A DNA stretch of 64,000 nt, taken from assembly GCF_018380615.1 (NCBI RefSeq), contig NZ_JAGYVZ010000011.1:1-64000 (forward strand). The letters are read 5' to 3'. Shown here piece after piece: positions 1-7,193 of the stretch (within the stretch, counting starts at the first letter, position 1; each line of letters starts with the position of its first letter). The notes under the pieces are model-generated. The model was given only the letters and a program-made list of their open reading frames with translations, had not been told where the DNA came from and searched no databases. The translations under genes and the position numbers were made by a program. This DNA is from Flavobacterium psychroterrae. GTDB lineage: Bacteria > Bacteroidota > Bacteroidia > Flavobacteriales > Flavobacteriaceae.

Positions 1-59
1 TCAAAATGTTCTACTAAAAAATCAGGAAGCATAAATTTTAAAAGATCTATAGGAGTCAT
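1..59 (-). CDS. Transposase N-terminal fragment, ISAon1-like (cut by window start)
   Basis: An open frame starts with ATG at 57-59 and runs off the left edge of the window. The 19 complete codons give MTPIDLLKFMLPDFLVEHF. From memory this resembles the start of the ISAon1-family transposase N-terminal protein found in many Flavobacteriia. The fragment is too short for domain analysis, so the call rests on N-terminal similarity alone. The upstream GGGGAGGAATG stretch (minus strand, about 100-113) may be part of the element's end, but no inverted repeat can be shown because the rest of the element lies outside the window. Confidence 0.42.
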   Translation of the reverse strand, partial: MTPIDLLKFMLPDFLVEHF

Positions 60-199
60 ATCAAATTCTTAGATTGCAAATTTCTGATTTTATTTTGACA
101 TTCCTCCCCAGGTTTTGTTCTTGATCCAACAAAATCTCCTTTGCGTCAAGATTGGAATTTGGAATTTAAAAAGTTGGAATTTATTTTTGACTTTATTCC

Positions 200-230
200 A
201 AAAAAAAAAACCATCACTAAAAAGTGATGG
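200..230 (-). terminator. Rho-independent terminator of tRNA-Thr copy 1
   Basis: On the minus strand there is an 8-bp perfect stem (CCATCACT/AGTGATGG, 211-230) with a TTTT loop. A run of about ten T (200-210) follows, starting 10 nt after the tRNA 3' end. This is a textbook intrinsic terminator. Confidence 0.85.
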
Positions 231-240
231 TTTTACGTTG

Positions 241-314
241 AGCCGGCGGAGGGACTCGAACCCACGACCTGCTGATTACAAATCAGCTGCTCTAGCCAAC
301 TGAGCTACGCTGGC
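241..314 (-). tRNA. tRNA-Thr(TGT), copy 1
   Basis: A 74-nt cloverleaf reads on the minus strand. The D-arm region is AGCTCAGTTGGCTAGAGC, the anticodon stem CTGAT/ATCAG encloses loop TTTGTAA (anticodon TGT), and the T-arm has GGTTCGAGTCC. The discriminator base is T and CCA is not encoded. The acceptor stem is GCCAGCG/CGCCGGC, which leaves an A4-C69 mismatch. The copy at 420-493 has the same sequence. Confidence 0.95.
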
Positions 315-329
315 GACTCATTACGGGTG

Positions 330-361
330 CAAATATAAAGTGGTTTTTTGAATTTCCAAAA
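330..361 (-). promoter_or_regulatory. Promoter of tRNA-Thr copy 1
   Basis: On the minus strand TTTG (357-360) is followed after 19 nt by TATATTTG (330-337). This fits the Bacteroidota consensus TTG-N17-23-TAnnTTTG. The -7 element lies 15 nt upstream of the mature tRNA 5' end. Confidence 0.7.
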
Positions 362-380
362 TAAATTTGCGTTTAATTTT

Positions 381-409
381 ATTAAAAAACCACCACTAAA
401 AAGTGATGG
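381..409 (-). terminator. Rho-independent terminator of tRNA-Thr copy 2
   Basis: On the minus strand the stem is CCATCACT/AGTGGTGG (390-409) with one T-G wobble and a TTTT loop, followed by TTTTTTAAT. It is homologous to the terminator at 200-230 and sits between the two tRNA copies, so each copy appears to be a separate transcription unit. Confidence 0.8.
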
Positions 410-419
410 TTTTATGTTG

Positions 420-493
420 AGCCGGCGGAGGGACTCGAACCCACGACCTGCTGATTACAAATCAGCTGCTCTAGCCAACTGAGCTACGCTGGC
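420..493 (-). tRNA. tRNA-Thr(TGT), copy 2
   Basis: This is identical over 74 nt to the copy at 241-314, with the same TGT anticodon, A4-C69 acceptor mismatch and T discriminator. It has its own promoter (509-540) and terminator (381-409). Confidence 0.95.
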
Positions 494-508
494 GACTCAT
501 TACGGGTG

Positions 509-540
509 CAAATATAAAGCGGTTTTTCGTTTTACCAAAA
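509..540 (-). promoter_or_regulatory. Promoter of tRNA-Thr copy 2
   Basis: On the minus strand TTTG (536-539) is followed after 19 nt by TATATTTG (509-516). The spacing and distance to the tRNA match copy 1. Confidence 0.7.
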
Positions 541-571
541 TATATTTGCACTTTTTTATACTTTTTTTTGC

Positions 572-838
572 TTACAATTCGTTGATTTTAGCAATCAATT
601 GATTAGCAGTTTCTTCCAATTCAACATTGATTTGTTTGAAGTGTGCTTTTTTGTTTTCAACGTTTTTAGCATTCACTTTTGTGATCAAAGTATCAAAAGC
701 AGCGATAGCTTCATCGATCAAAGTGTTCGTTTCCGGAGTAGGATTTCCTGTTGTAGACATTTCAAATAAGTAAATTGCCTCTATAATATCTCCTAATACG
801 AAGTTGATGTCTTTCTTTAAATTCTTAACGTTTGCCAT
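572..838 (-). CDS. Conserved small hypothetical protein, 88 aa
   Basis: This is a soluble, mostly helical protein beginning MANVKNLKKDINFVLGDIIE. It has no signal peptide, membrane segment or Cys. I recognise it only as a family conserved in Flavobacteriia, of unknown function. An upstream TTG would add ten residues, but it overlaps the -7 motif (866-873), so I chose the ATG at 838, which gives a leader of about 22 nt. Its own promoter makes it monocistronic, independent of the upstream manA. Alternating acidic and basic helices could suit a nucleic-acid or protein-binding role, but nothing in the sequence proves that. Confidence 0.8.
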   Translation of the reverse strand: MANVKNLKKDINFVLGDIIEAIYLFEMSTTGNPTPETNTLIDEAIAAFDTLITKVNAKNVENKKAHFKQINVELEETANQLIAKINEL

Positions 839-865
839 TTTCTTTTTAATTTTAATTTGCGACTG

Positions 866-873
866 CAAAAGTA
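866..873 (-). promoter_or_regulatory. -7 element of the 88-aa protein gene
   Basis: TACTTTTG on the minus strand matches TAnnTTTG exactly, 28 nt before the chosen ATG. No clear -33 TTG is seen. Confidence 0.5.
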
Positions 874-895
874 CATATAATCTTTTTATTAAGCG

Positions 896-1864
896 CTATG
901 AAATGTAAATTTCTAAAATAGAAGCTTTTCCGCTCAAAATAAATGCATTTATCTCAGCCGGAACTAAAACCGTATCTCCTTTTATATAGGATTGTTTGAA
1001 ACCGTCATATTCAATTTCAAAACTTCCGTCGATACACATATAAACCGTAAAAGTTTCTCCTGATTTTTCAACTTCAACTTTATCCTGCAACGGAATAAAA
1101 TTCGTTGTAAAATAAGGACAATCCACAACTTCGTTTGAAGTATTCGGTTTTGTCTCATATTTTTTCTGAGTTTCTACCTTATTATAATTAATGGCATCAA
1201 GCGCTAAATCAACATGCAATTCTCTGGTATTTCCCTGAGCATCTTTTCTGTCAAAGTCATACAAACGATATGTAATGTCTGATGTTTGCTGAATTTCGGC
1301 AACAACTAATCCTGCGCCAATAGCGTGAACAGTTCCGGTTTCCAGAAAGAAAACATCACCGGCTTTTGCTTTTACATCATCTAAAATCGAAACTAATGTT
1401 TTATCATTTAAATGTTTCAGATATTCTTCTTTACTTGAATTTTCCTTAAAACCTACAATAATTCTGGAATCGGGATCCGCCTGCATTACATACCACATTT
1501 CGGTTTTACCAAAAGAATTATGGCGCTCTTTTGCTAATTTATCATTTGGATGTACTTGTATCGAAAGATCTTCTCGTGCATCCAGATATTTAAAAAGCAA
1601 CGGAAATTGTTTTCCAAAACGACTATAAACTTTAGTTCCCAGAATTTCGTTTGGTGTTTCATCAATAAGTTCCATCAATGATTTCCCTTTCAAAACTCCG
1701 TTTGCTACAACACTTACATCGCCATCAACGGTAGATAATTCCCAGCTTTCACCGGTTATCTTAGATGAAATTGGTTTGTTAAGCAACGTTTTTAATTTTT
1801 CGCCGCCCCAGATTCTATCTTTTAAGATAGGTTCAAATTGTAAAGGATATGATTTTGGATTCAT
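896..1864 (-). CDS. manA: Mannose-6-phosphate isomerase, class I (cupin type)
   Basis: This enzyme interconverts fructose-6-P and mannose-6-P in the cytoplasm, feeding GDP-mannose and therefore the gmd branch of the polysaccharide locus further along. The 322-aa length suits the short Firmicutes/Bacteroidota form. The metal site is visible as SIQVHPND (His105) and KTEMWYV (Glu122), with a further His in ETGTVHAIG. A second cupin half follows, ending near DTVLVPAEINAF. ATG at 1864. It is the last gene of a likely idi-queD-bcp-manA unit, 58 nt after bcp. No manB or manC lies in the window. Confidence 0.93.
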   Translation of the reverse strand: MNPKSYPLQFEPILKDRIWGGEKLKTLLNKPISSKITGESWELSTVDGDVSVVANGVLKGKSLMELIDETPNEILGTKVYSRFGKQFPLLFKYLDAREDLSIQVHPNDKLAKERHNSFGKTEMWYVMQADPDSRIIVGFKENSSKEEYLKHLNDKTLVSILDDVKAKAGDVFFLETGTVHAIGAGLVVAEIQQTSDITYRLYDFDRKDAQGNTRELHVDLALDAINYNKVETQKKYETKPNTSNEVVDCPYFTTNFIPLQDKVEVEKSGETFTVYMCIDGSFEIEYDGFKQSYIKGDTVLVPAEINAFILSGKASILEIYIS

Positions 1865-1922
1865 GTTTTTTCGTGCTAATATCTTTAATAATCTAATATC
1901 AATCTGATACTATTTTTTACTT

Positions 1923-2381
1923 CTACAATACTAATTCTTTCACTGTGGCAAGCGCCTTCGGAATGTGTTTTCCGGCATTCATGCTGTCAAAAATTAAAAT
2001 AACAACACCATTTCTGTCAATTACGTAGGTTACTCTTCCCGGTAAAAGACCAAATAAACTATCGCGAACCCCAAAAAGGTGTCGTAATTTTTTATCCTGA
2101 TCAGATAAAAGGATAAAAGGCAATTGATGCTTATTAGCAAATTTATGATGCGATTTCACACTATCGCTGCTAATACCAATAACCTCCGCACCTAAATCTT
2201 TAAAATCTTCGTATTGATCTCTAAAACTACAAGCTTCGGTTGTACACCCTGGTGTATTATCTTTTGGATAAAAATAAATCACTAGCGGTTTTCGCCCCAA
2301 AAAATTTTGGCTTTCAAAAACCTCTCCATGACTATCTTTCGCAGTAAAATTCGGAACTATATCTCCTATTTTTAATGACAT
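1923..2381 (-). CDS. bcp: Thioredoxin-dependent thiol peroxidase (Bcp/PrxQ)
   Basis: This peroxiredoxin reduces H2O2 and organic peroxides using thioredoxin. The 152-aa protein has the PrxQ pattern DNTPGCTTEAC, with peroxidatic Cys46 and resolving Cys51 five residues apart, the alpha-type atypical 2-Cys arrangement. There is no signal peptide, so it is cytoplasmic. Only 3 nt separate it from queD upstream, indicating co-transcription. The C-terminal AGKHIPKALATVKEL helix is complete. Confidence 0.94.
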   Translation of the reverse strand: MSLKIGDIVPNFTAKDSHGEVFESQNFLGRKPLVIYFYPKDNTPGCTTEACSFRDQYEDFKDLGAEVIGISSDSVKSHHKFANKHQLPFILLSDQDKKLRHLFGVRDSLFGLLPGRVTYVIDRNGVVILIFDSMNAGKHIPKALATVKELVL

Positions 2382-2384
2382 TTA

Positions 2385-2795
2385 TTATTCTCCTTTATAA
2401 GTTACAAAATTGCGGTCCGTTTCATTCAAAACGATTTCCAGATCAAAATCGGGTTGAATTCTTTTTCTAATTTTATTCCATATCACAACGGCTATATTTT
2501 CAGCAGTTGGATTCAAATCCTGAAATTCCGGAACATCCAGATTCAGGTTTTTGTGATCAAACGGAATCTCTACTTCTTCTAGTATAATATCCGCTAATAC
2601 TTTCACATCGAGAACAAAACCAGTTTCAGGGTCAACTTTTCCTGTAACACTTACTGTTAAACCATAATTATGACCATGAAAATTGGGATTATTGCATTTT
2701 CCAAAAACAGCATTGTTCTTTTCAGATGTCCAATCTTTTCTGTGCAATCGATGTGCAGCATTAAAATGCGCTTTTCTTGATATGGTTACTTTCAT
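2385..2795 (-). CDS. queD: 6-carboxy-tetrahydropterin synthase (QueD/PTPS family)
   Basis: This is a zinc enzyme of the PTPS fold that converts dihydroneopterin triphosphate to 6-carboxytetrahydropterin for queuosine. Zinc ligands are visible as His15 (AAHRLH) and the HGHNY pair His40/His42. The catalytic Cys34 lies in FGKCNNPNFHGH. PFDHKNLN and the acidic tail motif NETDRNFV are present. At 136 aa the length is typical. Other queuosine genes are not adjacent, so the alternative 6-pyruvoyl-THP synthase assignment cannot be fully excluded. Confidence 0.88.
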   Translation of the reverse strand: MKVTISRKAHFNAAHRLHRKDWTSEKNNAVFGKCNNPNFHGHNYGLTVSVTGKVDPETGFVLDVKVLADIILEEVEIPFDHKNLNLDVPEFQDLNPTAENIAVVIWNKIRKRIQPDFDLEIVLNETDRNFVTYKGE

Positions 2796-2818
2796 TTTGG
2801 CTGTTGGTTAGTCTGGGT

Positions 2819-3346
2819 TTAAATTTTATGGTCTTCTAAATAATGATCAAATTCATCAAAAATTATTTTAAACCAAACGGTATAAATTTCGGGTTGTTTT
2901 TCAATATCTGCTTTTACATCTTCAATTGTCATCCATTTCCAATCCTCAACTTCTTCAGGATTTATGGCAGGATTATCATTGTAATATCCTATCATAACGT
3001 GGTCTAATTCATGCTCAGTTAAACCGTTATCAAATGGCGCTTTATAAATAAAATGAAAAAGTTCCTTCAATTCAGCTTTAAAACCCATTTCCTCAAACAA
3101 TCTTCTGCTTCCGGCATCAACATTTGTTTCTCCTTCTCGCTGATGGCTGCAACATGTATTAGTCCATAATAAAGGCGAATGATATTTGTGGTGAGCACGC
3201 TGCTGTAGCATGATTTCGTTTTTATCATTTAAAATGAAAACCGAAAAAGCGCGATGTAAAACTGCTTTTTCATGTGCTTCTAATTTTGGCATTAAGCCAA
3301 TTTGCTCGTCGTTTTGGTTTACTAATATTACGTTTTCTTCTATCAT
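2819..3346 (-). CDS. idi: Isopentenyl-diphosphate Delta-isomerase, type I
   Basis: This Nudix-fold enzyme interconverts IPP and DMAPP for isoprenoids (quinones, undecaprenyl carriers, carotenoids). The active-site segment WTNTCCSHQREGE carries the catalytic Cys (Cys66 by alignment to the E. coli pattern). The Nudix-like segment RRLFEEMGF follows, and a metal/substrate segment ELDHVMIGY lies near residue 120. Full length at 175 aa. It is first in the operon idi-queD-bcp-manA, with a TATTTTTG -7 element 18 nt upstream of its ATG. Confidence 0.95.
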   Translation of the reverse strand: MIEENVILVNQNDEQIGLMPKLEAHEKAVLHRAFSVFILNDKNEIMLQQRAHHKYHSPLLWTNTCCSHQREGETNVDAGSRRLFEEMGFKAELKELFHFIYKAPFDNGLTEHELDHVMIGYYNDNPAINPEEVEDWKWMTIEDVKADIEKQPEIYTVWFKIIFDEFDHYLEDHKI

Positions 3347-3363
3347 AGGTATTATTGATCAAA

Positions 3364-3371
3364 CAAAAATA
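3364..3371 (-). promoter_or_regulatory. -7 element of the idi operon
   Basis: TATTTTTG on the minus strand matches TAnnTTTG, with TTTTC about 18 nt further upstream as a weak -33. The spacing gives a short leader before the idi ATG at 3346. Confidence 0.5.
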
Positions 3372-3605
3372 CGAAAAAAGAAATGGCTTGAAAATCCTAA
3401 GCGAGATTGTGAAAAGTTTAACGAGCGTTGCATTTTACAAAATTTTGATTAGCAGCAAAATACAAAATAAAGAGATTCAAAAAACCTTAAAAATTAAGCC
3501 TTAAAAACTATAACCTTTTGTTTTACGTAAATAAAGAAAAGTTAAAACATACTTAAAAAAATCTCAATTGTAAAGTACACGACATTTCAAGGCGAATTCT
3601 AGTCG

Positions 3606-3613
3606 TATCTTTG
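3606..3613 (+). promoter_or_regulatory. -7 element of msrB-msrA
   Basis: TATCTTTG matches TAnnTTTG and lies 29 nt before the msrB ATG. The -33 region (TTTC at about 3585) is weak. The rest of the gap 3347-3642 between divergent idi and msrB shows nothing else. Confidence 0.55.
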
Positions 3614-3642
3614 AATCACAGAATTAAAGCACTCAAAAACAA

Positions 3643-4197
3643 ATGAAAACAAAAACCCAAATCTTCAGCCTTTGCTTTTTAATTCCGCTTTTTATATTGC
3701 AGGCATGCGGACAAAATGCAAAAAAACAAAATACCAAAACAGTTGTCATGGAAAACAAAATCACGAAACCAGGGAATCCTTATTATTCAAATACTGATAC
3801 AACAAAATTAAACGTTACTGATGCCGAATGGAAAAAAGTATTACCGGAAGATGTTTATGACGTAATGCGTAACGCAGATACCGAAAGACCTTTTACAGGA
3901 AAATACTGGAATACAGACGAAAAAGGAACTTACTATTGCGCTTCATGCGGCAATAAACTTTTTAGATCCGGCGCTAAATTTGCAAGCAGCTGCGGATGGC
4001 CAAGCTTTTTTGAACAAGACAACAAAAAAAGCGTAGTATATAAAAATGACAATACTCTTGGAATGGAAAGAATCGAAGCTTTATGCGGCCGTTGCGGCGG
4101 ACATTTAGGACATTTATTTGATGATGGCCCTGAACCAACCGGAAAACGTTATTGCATGAATTCGATTGCACTTGACTTTGTTCCTGACACTAAATAA
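3643..4197 (+). CDS. msrB: Peptide-methionine (R)-S-oxide reductase, lipoprotein form
   Basis: It reduces methionine-R-sulfoxide in proteins. The N-terminus is a lipoprotein signal with lipobox ILQAC (Cys22), so it acts in the cell envelope. The MsrB domain (about 60-180) has the two structural zinc CxxC pairs Cys99/Cys102 and Cys148/Cys151, and the catalytic Cys171 in RYCMNS. Cys117 in SSCGWPSF may be the recycling Cys. msrA follows 16 nt downstream, also exported, so the two stereospecific enzymes form an envelope repair operon. Confidence 0.95.
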   Translation: MKTKTQIFSLCFLIPLFILQACGQNAKKQNTKTVVMENKITKPGNPYYSNTDTTKLNVTDAEWKKVLPEDVYDVMRNADTERPFTGKYWNTDEKGTYYCASCGNKLFRSGAKFASSCGWPSFFEQDNKKSVVYKNDNTLGMERIEALCGRCGGHLGHLFDDGPEPTGKRYCMNSIALDFVPDTK

Positions 4198-4213
4198 TTA
4201 AGACAATAAGAAA

Positions 4214-4831
4214 ATGAAAAATATATTTCTGATTTGCATTTTAGCATTCTCCCTAAACGGATTTGCACAAAGTGCTACAGCAAAAAACACTTCAAACTTT
4301 GAAACTATTACGCTTGGCGGAGGTTGTTATTGGTGTGTTGAAGCTGTTTATGAAAATCTAGACGGAGTAAAATCTGTAGTTTCCGGTTTTGCCGGAGGAA
4401 AAGTTGCCAACCCAACTTATGAAGAAGTGTGCACAGGAACAACCGGTCACGCCGAAGTAGTTCAGATTACTTACGACAAAACAAAAACCGATCTTAATGA
4501 AATATTCAAGGTTTTCTTTACCGTTCACGATCCTACAACTTTAAACCGACAAGGTGCTGATGTGGGAACGCAATATCGTTCTGTGATTTTCTACAAAAAT
4601 GCCGAACAGAAAAATGCTGCTACAAGTATTATTGCCGAATTAAACAAAGCAAAAGTCTACAGCAGTCCTATTGTGACAAAAGTAGAACCTTTTAAAACTT
4701 TTTATAAAGCCGAAGATTATCATCAGAATTATTATGCAAACAATAAAAATCAGCCGTATTGCAAAATGGTAATTCAGCCAAAAATTGAAAAATTCGAAAA
4801 AGTCTTTAAAGACAAACTAAAAAAGAAATAA
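4214..4831 (+). CDS. msrA: Peptide-methionine (S)-S-oxide reductase, exported
   Basis: It reduces methionine-S-sulfoxide, complementing MsrB upstream. A Sec signal peptide (MKNIFLICILAFSLNGFAQS) ends at about residue 19. The active site GGGCYWC holds catalytic Cys38 with an extra Cys41; the usual GCFWG is altered to GCYWC. Typical motifs GYAGG-like (SGFAGGKVANPTYEEVC), GHAEVVQ, HDPTTLNRQGADVGTQYRS and EDYHQNY are all present. Full length. An intrinsic terminator lies 30 nt downstream. Confidence 0.95.
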   Translation: MKNIFLICILAFSLNGFAQSATAKNTSNFETITLGGGCYWCVEAVYENLDGVKSVVSGFAGGKVANPTYEEVCTGTTGHAEVVQITYDKTKTDLNEIFKVFFTVHDPTTLNRQGADVGTQYRSVIFYKNAEQKNAATSIIAELNKAKVYSSPIVTKVEPFKTFYKAEDYHQNYYANNKNQPYCKMVIQPKIEKFEKVFKDKLKKK

Positions 4832-4860
4832 CAGACTTTTATATTGGTTAATAATAGTTG

Positions 4861-4887
4861 CCGTTCATGAAAATGAACGGTTTTTTT
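4861..4887 (+). terminator. Rho-independent terminator after msrA
   Basis: A perfect 8-bp stem CCGTTCAT/ATGAACGG with a GAAA tetraloop (4861-4880) is followed by seven T, 30 nt after the msrA stop. Confidence 0.9.
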
Positions 4888-4897
4888 GTGTTTTTTT

Positions 4898-4970
4898 GCC
4901 ACGAATTACACTAATTTCTTTTTGCAAAAAGTTTAAAAAATGATTCGTGATAATTCGCGTAATTCGTGGC
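4898..4970. repeat. Palindromic extragenic repeat (GCCACGAATTAC type)
   Basis: GCCACGAATTACACTAATT (4898-4916) is mirrored by AATTCGCGTAATTCGTGGC (4952-4970). The arms pair over 19 positions with three mismatches, around an AT-rich centre. I recognise this sequence type from intergenic regions of Flavobacterium genomes. It lies just after the msrA terminator, and no ORF is inside. Confidence 0.6.
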
Positions 4971-5051
4971 AAACTCTTTCCTAAATTCAATTCATATTTT
5001 TTGTAATTTGCATCGACTAAAAAATAAAAATCAATCATCAAAAACCAACAA

Positions 5052-6455
5052 ATGAAGCAATTATTATTATTCTTTGCCTTATTAATTTCAAATTCACAAA
5101 TTCATTCTCAGGAAAATTTACCCACAGATTATCTCTCTAAAGAATTTCATAAAGGTCGCAGAGAAGCTTTTAGAAGTTTAATGCCCACAAATTCAGTTGC
5201 CGTAATTTTTTCTTATCCCGAAAGAGTTTTTTCAAAAGACATCAACTATAATTTCCACCAAAATCCTGATATGTATTATTTATCAGGATACAAAGAACCG
5301 GATGCGGTTTTATTTGTTTTTAAAGAAGCACAAGGAACCGAAAAATACAACGAAATTCTTTTTGTCCGAGAAAAAAATGCTTCTCGCGAAATGTGGACAG
5401 GAAGACGTTTAGGAGTTGATGGCGGAAAATCTAAACTAGGAATTACTACTGTTTATAACGGAAAAGACTTTAAAGATTTTGCAATTGATTTAAAAAAATT
5501 CGACAAAATAATTTATGATAAAATCCCAACCGATATCGGCAACGATAAAAGCGGATTTGATCTTTATGGATTATTAGAAACCTTTAAAACCAAAGCCGGA
5601 ATTACAAATGAAGATAAAACTTCAATAGATTTATTTACAAATATTACAAACTCACTTCGAGAAATAAAAACTCCCGAAGAAATGGATTTAATGCGTAAAA
5701 CAGTCAAACTTTCCTGCATTGCTCACAACGAAGTCATGAAAGCAGTTGGACCAGATATGAGCGAAAACGAAGCTGATGGAATTCACGCCTACATTCACAG
5801 ACATTATGGTGCCGAAGGTGAAGGTTATCCGCCAATTGTAGGTGCCGGAGCAAATGGATGCATTTTACATTATGGAGAAAACAACTCCACAAAAATCGAC
5901 AATCAGTTATTATTGATGGATGTAGGATCAGAATATCACGGTTATTCCGCTGATGTTACGAGAACAATTCCAGCAAACGGAAAATTTACCGAAGAGCAAA
6001 AAGCCATTTATCAACTAGTTTATGAAGCGCAGGAAGAAGTTTTTAAAATTTGCAAACCCGGAACTCCAATCCAGAATTTGACCCAAAAATCAAAAGAAGT
6101 TGTCGCTGAAGGTCTAATCAAACTCGGTATTATTACAGATCCCAAAGATGTTAGAATTTATTATCCACATGGATGTTCGCATTTTCTTGGTTTAGATGTT
6201 CATGACAAAGGAAATTATATGGGCAATCTAAAAGAAAACATGATCCTGACTGTTGAACCTGGAATCTACATTCCGGCAAATAGCAAATGCGATAAAAAAT
6301 GGTGGAATATTGGCGTTCGTATCGAAGATGATATCGCGATCACAAAAGATTCATATGAAAATTTATCTGTAGAGTCTCCAAGAAAATGGCAGGATGTTGA
6401 AAAATTGGCAACGCAAAAAAGTACTTTTAATGAAATGAAATTTCCTAAAATATAA
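5052..6455 (+). CDS. Exported Xaa-Pro aminopeptidase-like M24 peptidase
   Basis: This metallopeptidase removes N-terminal residues preceding proline. A signal peptide (about residues 1-19) sends it to the periplasm. Residues 25-180 form the PepP-type N-terminal domain, and 210-440 the pita-bread catalytic domain. The dinuclear metal ligands are visible: Asp290 (LMDVG), Asp301 (SADVTRT), His377 (CSHFLGLDVHD), Glu402 (TVEPGIYI) and Glu425 (RIEDD). At 467 aa the length is normal for the Bacteroidota family. It stands alone between the palindromic repeat and a lipoprotein gene. Confidence 0.92.
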   Translation: MKQLLLFFALLISNSQIHSQENLPTDYLSKEFHKGRREAFRSLMPTNSVAVIFSYPERVFSKDINYNFHQNPDMYYLSGYKEPDAVLFVFKEAQGTEKYNEILFVREKNASREMWTGRRLGVDGGKSKLGITTVYNGKDFKDFAIDLKKFDKIIYDKIPTDIGNDKSGFDLYGLLETFKTKAGITNEDKTSIDLFTNITNSLREIKTPEEMDLMRKTVKLSCIAHNEVMKAVGPDMSENEADGIHAYIHRHYGAEGEGYPPIVGAGANGCILHYGENNSTKIDNQLLLMDVGSEYHGYSADVTRTIPANGKFTEEQKAIYQLVYEAQEEVFKICKPGTPIQNLTQKSKEVVAEGLIKLGIITDPKDVRIYYPHGCSHFLGLDVHDKGNYMGNLKENMILTVEPGIYIPANSKCDKKWWNIGVRIEDDIAITKDSYENLSVESPRKWQDVEKLATQKSTFNEMKFPKI

Positions 6456-6493
6456 TGTAGATATTGTCCGGCGAACCTCTATGTTCAAAAACC

Positions 6494-6513
6494 AAAAAAA
6501 AAAAAAAAAAAAA
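6494..6513. repeat. 20-nt poly(A) tract upstream of a lipoprotein gene
   Basis: Twenty consecutive A residues end 11 nt before the ATG at 6525. A tract of this length is prone to slippage. Here it occupies the region where the translation initiation site of the downstream gene would lie. Confidence 0.8.
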
Positions 6514-6524
6514 TCATTAAACAA

Positions 6525-7034
6525 ATGAAAAAATATTTATTTTTATTCCTTTTCACAATATTAACAGCTTGTAATAACCATAATAAAGAAGAAAAAGAGT
6601 TTAAAAAATCAATTAATAAAGAGAGCGTCAGCCCATCAATAGCAAAAACAAAATTTGGCAATAAGTCTATTTATGATTTAAAATTTATTACGATCAAAAA
6701 CGTCTTAATCAATGATCATAGAGTAATATTGTCTAAAGTAGAATTTGAATCGATTTATACTCACATTGATTCTACAAAAACACGGATTTGGGAATGTGGA
6801 AGTCCGTTTGATTGGATAGACAGAGAATGGATGACTAAAACTTACGGAGAGAAAGATCGAGAAACAGGGGTATTTGATAAATTTAATGGAGAAATAACAA
6901 CAATATATAGTAAAAATATTGAGTTTGCCACCAATAACCATATCGTATTATTTGATACCGGTTTTGCTGATAATAATTCTTTTAAAATTATTTCACACAA
7001 TATAATACTGAACAAAAATACCACATTAAATTAA
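6525..7034 (+). CDS. Hypothetical lipoprotein, 169 aa
   Basis: The N-terminus MKKYLFLFLFTILTAC is a lipoprotein signal with lipobox LTAC (Cys16). A short charged linker follows, then a compact domain of about 120 residues with CGSPFDWIDREW near the middle. There are no recognised catalytic motifs and I do not recognise the family. No promoter motif is evident. A 20-A tract directly upstream may affect its expression. It is followed by a small ORF and no clear operon partner. Confidence 0.7.
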   Translation: MKKYLFLFLFTILTACNNHNKEEKEFKKSINKESVSPSIAKTKFGNKSIYDLKFITIKNVLINDHRVILSKVEFESIYTHIDSTKTRIWECGSPFDWIDREWMTKTYGEKDRETGVFDKFNGEITTIYSKNIEFATNNHIVLFDTGFADNNSFKIISHNIILNKNTTLN

Positions 7035-7061
7035 TTTAGAAGTAAATTTCCGAATTCAAAA

Positions 7062-7193
7062 ATGGAAACTACAGAAAATCCAAACGTGGTAAGATTTAGA
7101 TTTTATTTAAAAGAATTAAATGACGATGCTTTTCTATTTTATTTTAAAGATGGAAAATTGAATTATTTTACTTTGTGGTGGCTTTTATGTTGA
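7062..7193 (+). CDS. Possible small ORF, 43 aa
   Basis: ATG at 7062 opens a 43-codon frame that ends TLWWLLC-stop at 7193. The peptide begins METTENPNVVRFRFYLKELN and has balanced composition, unlike random AT-rich sequence. It could be a genuine small gene or the remnant of a longer one. There is no recognisable family and no promoter motif. It lies in the 282-bp gap between the lipoprotein and quinone oxidoreductase genes. Confidence 0.3.
   Translation: METTENPNVVRFRFYLKELNDDAFLFYFKDGKLNYFTLWWLLC

Larger units (their letters stand above)
211..526 (-). repeat. Tandem duplication of tRNA-Thr unit
   Basis: Two direct copies lie about 179 bp apart (211-347 and 390-526). Each holds promoter core, tRNA and hairpin. 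The tRNA and the adjoining GGGTGCAAATATAAAG tract are conserved. The outer flanks and one stem base differ, which suggests duplication of a whole tRNA unit followed by drift in the spacers. Confidence 0.75.

Noticed and set aside
115-303. 62-aa plus-strand frame over the first tRNA
   Set aside because: It runs through the tRNA and its terminator in antisense, starts with TTG and resembles no protein.
839-868. TTG-initiated N-terminal extension of the 88-aa protein
   Set aside because: The TTG lies within the TACTTTTG promoter element, so it cannot be in the leader.
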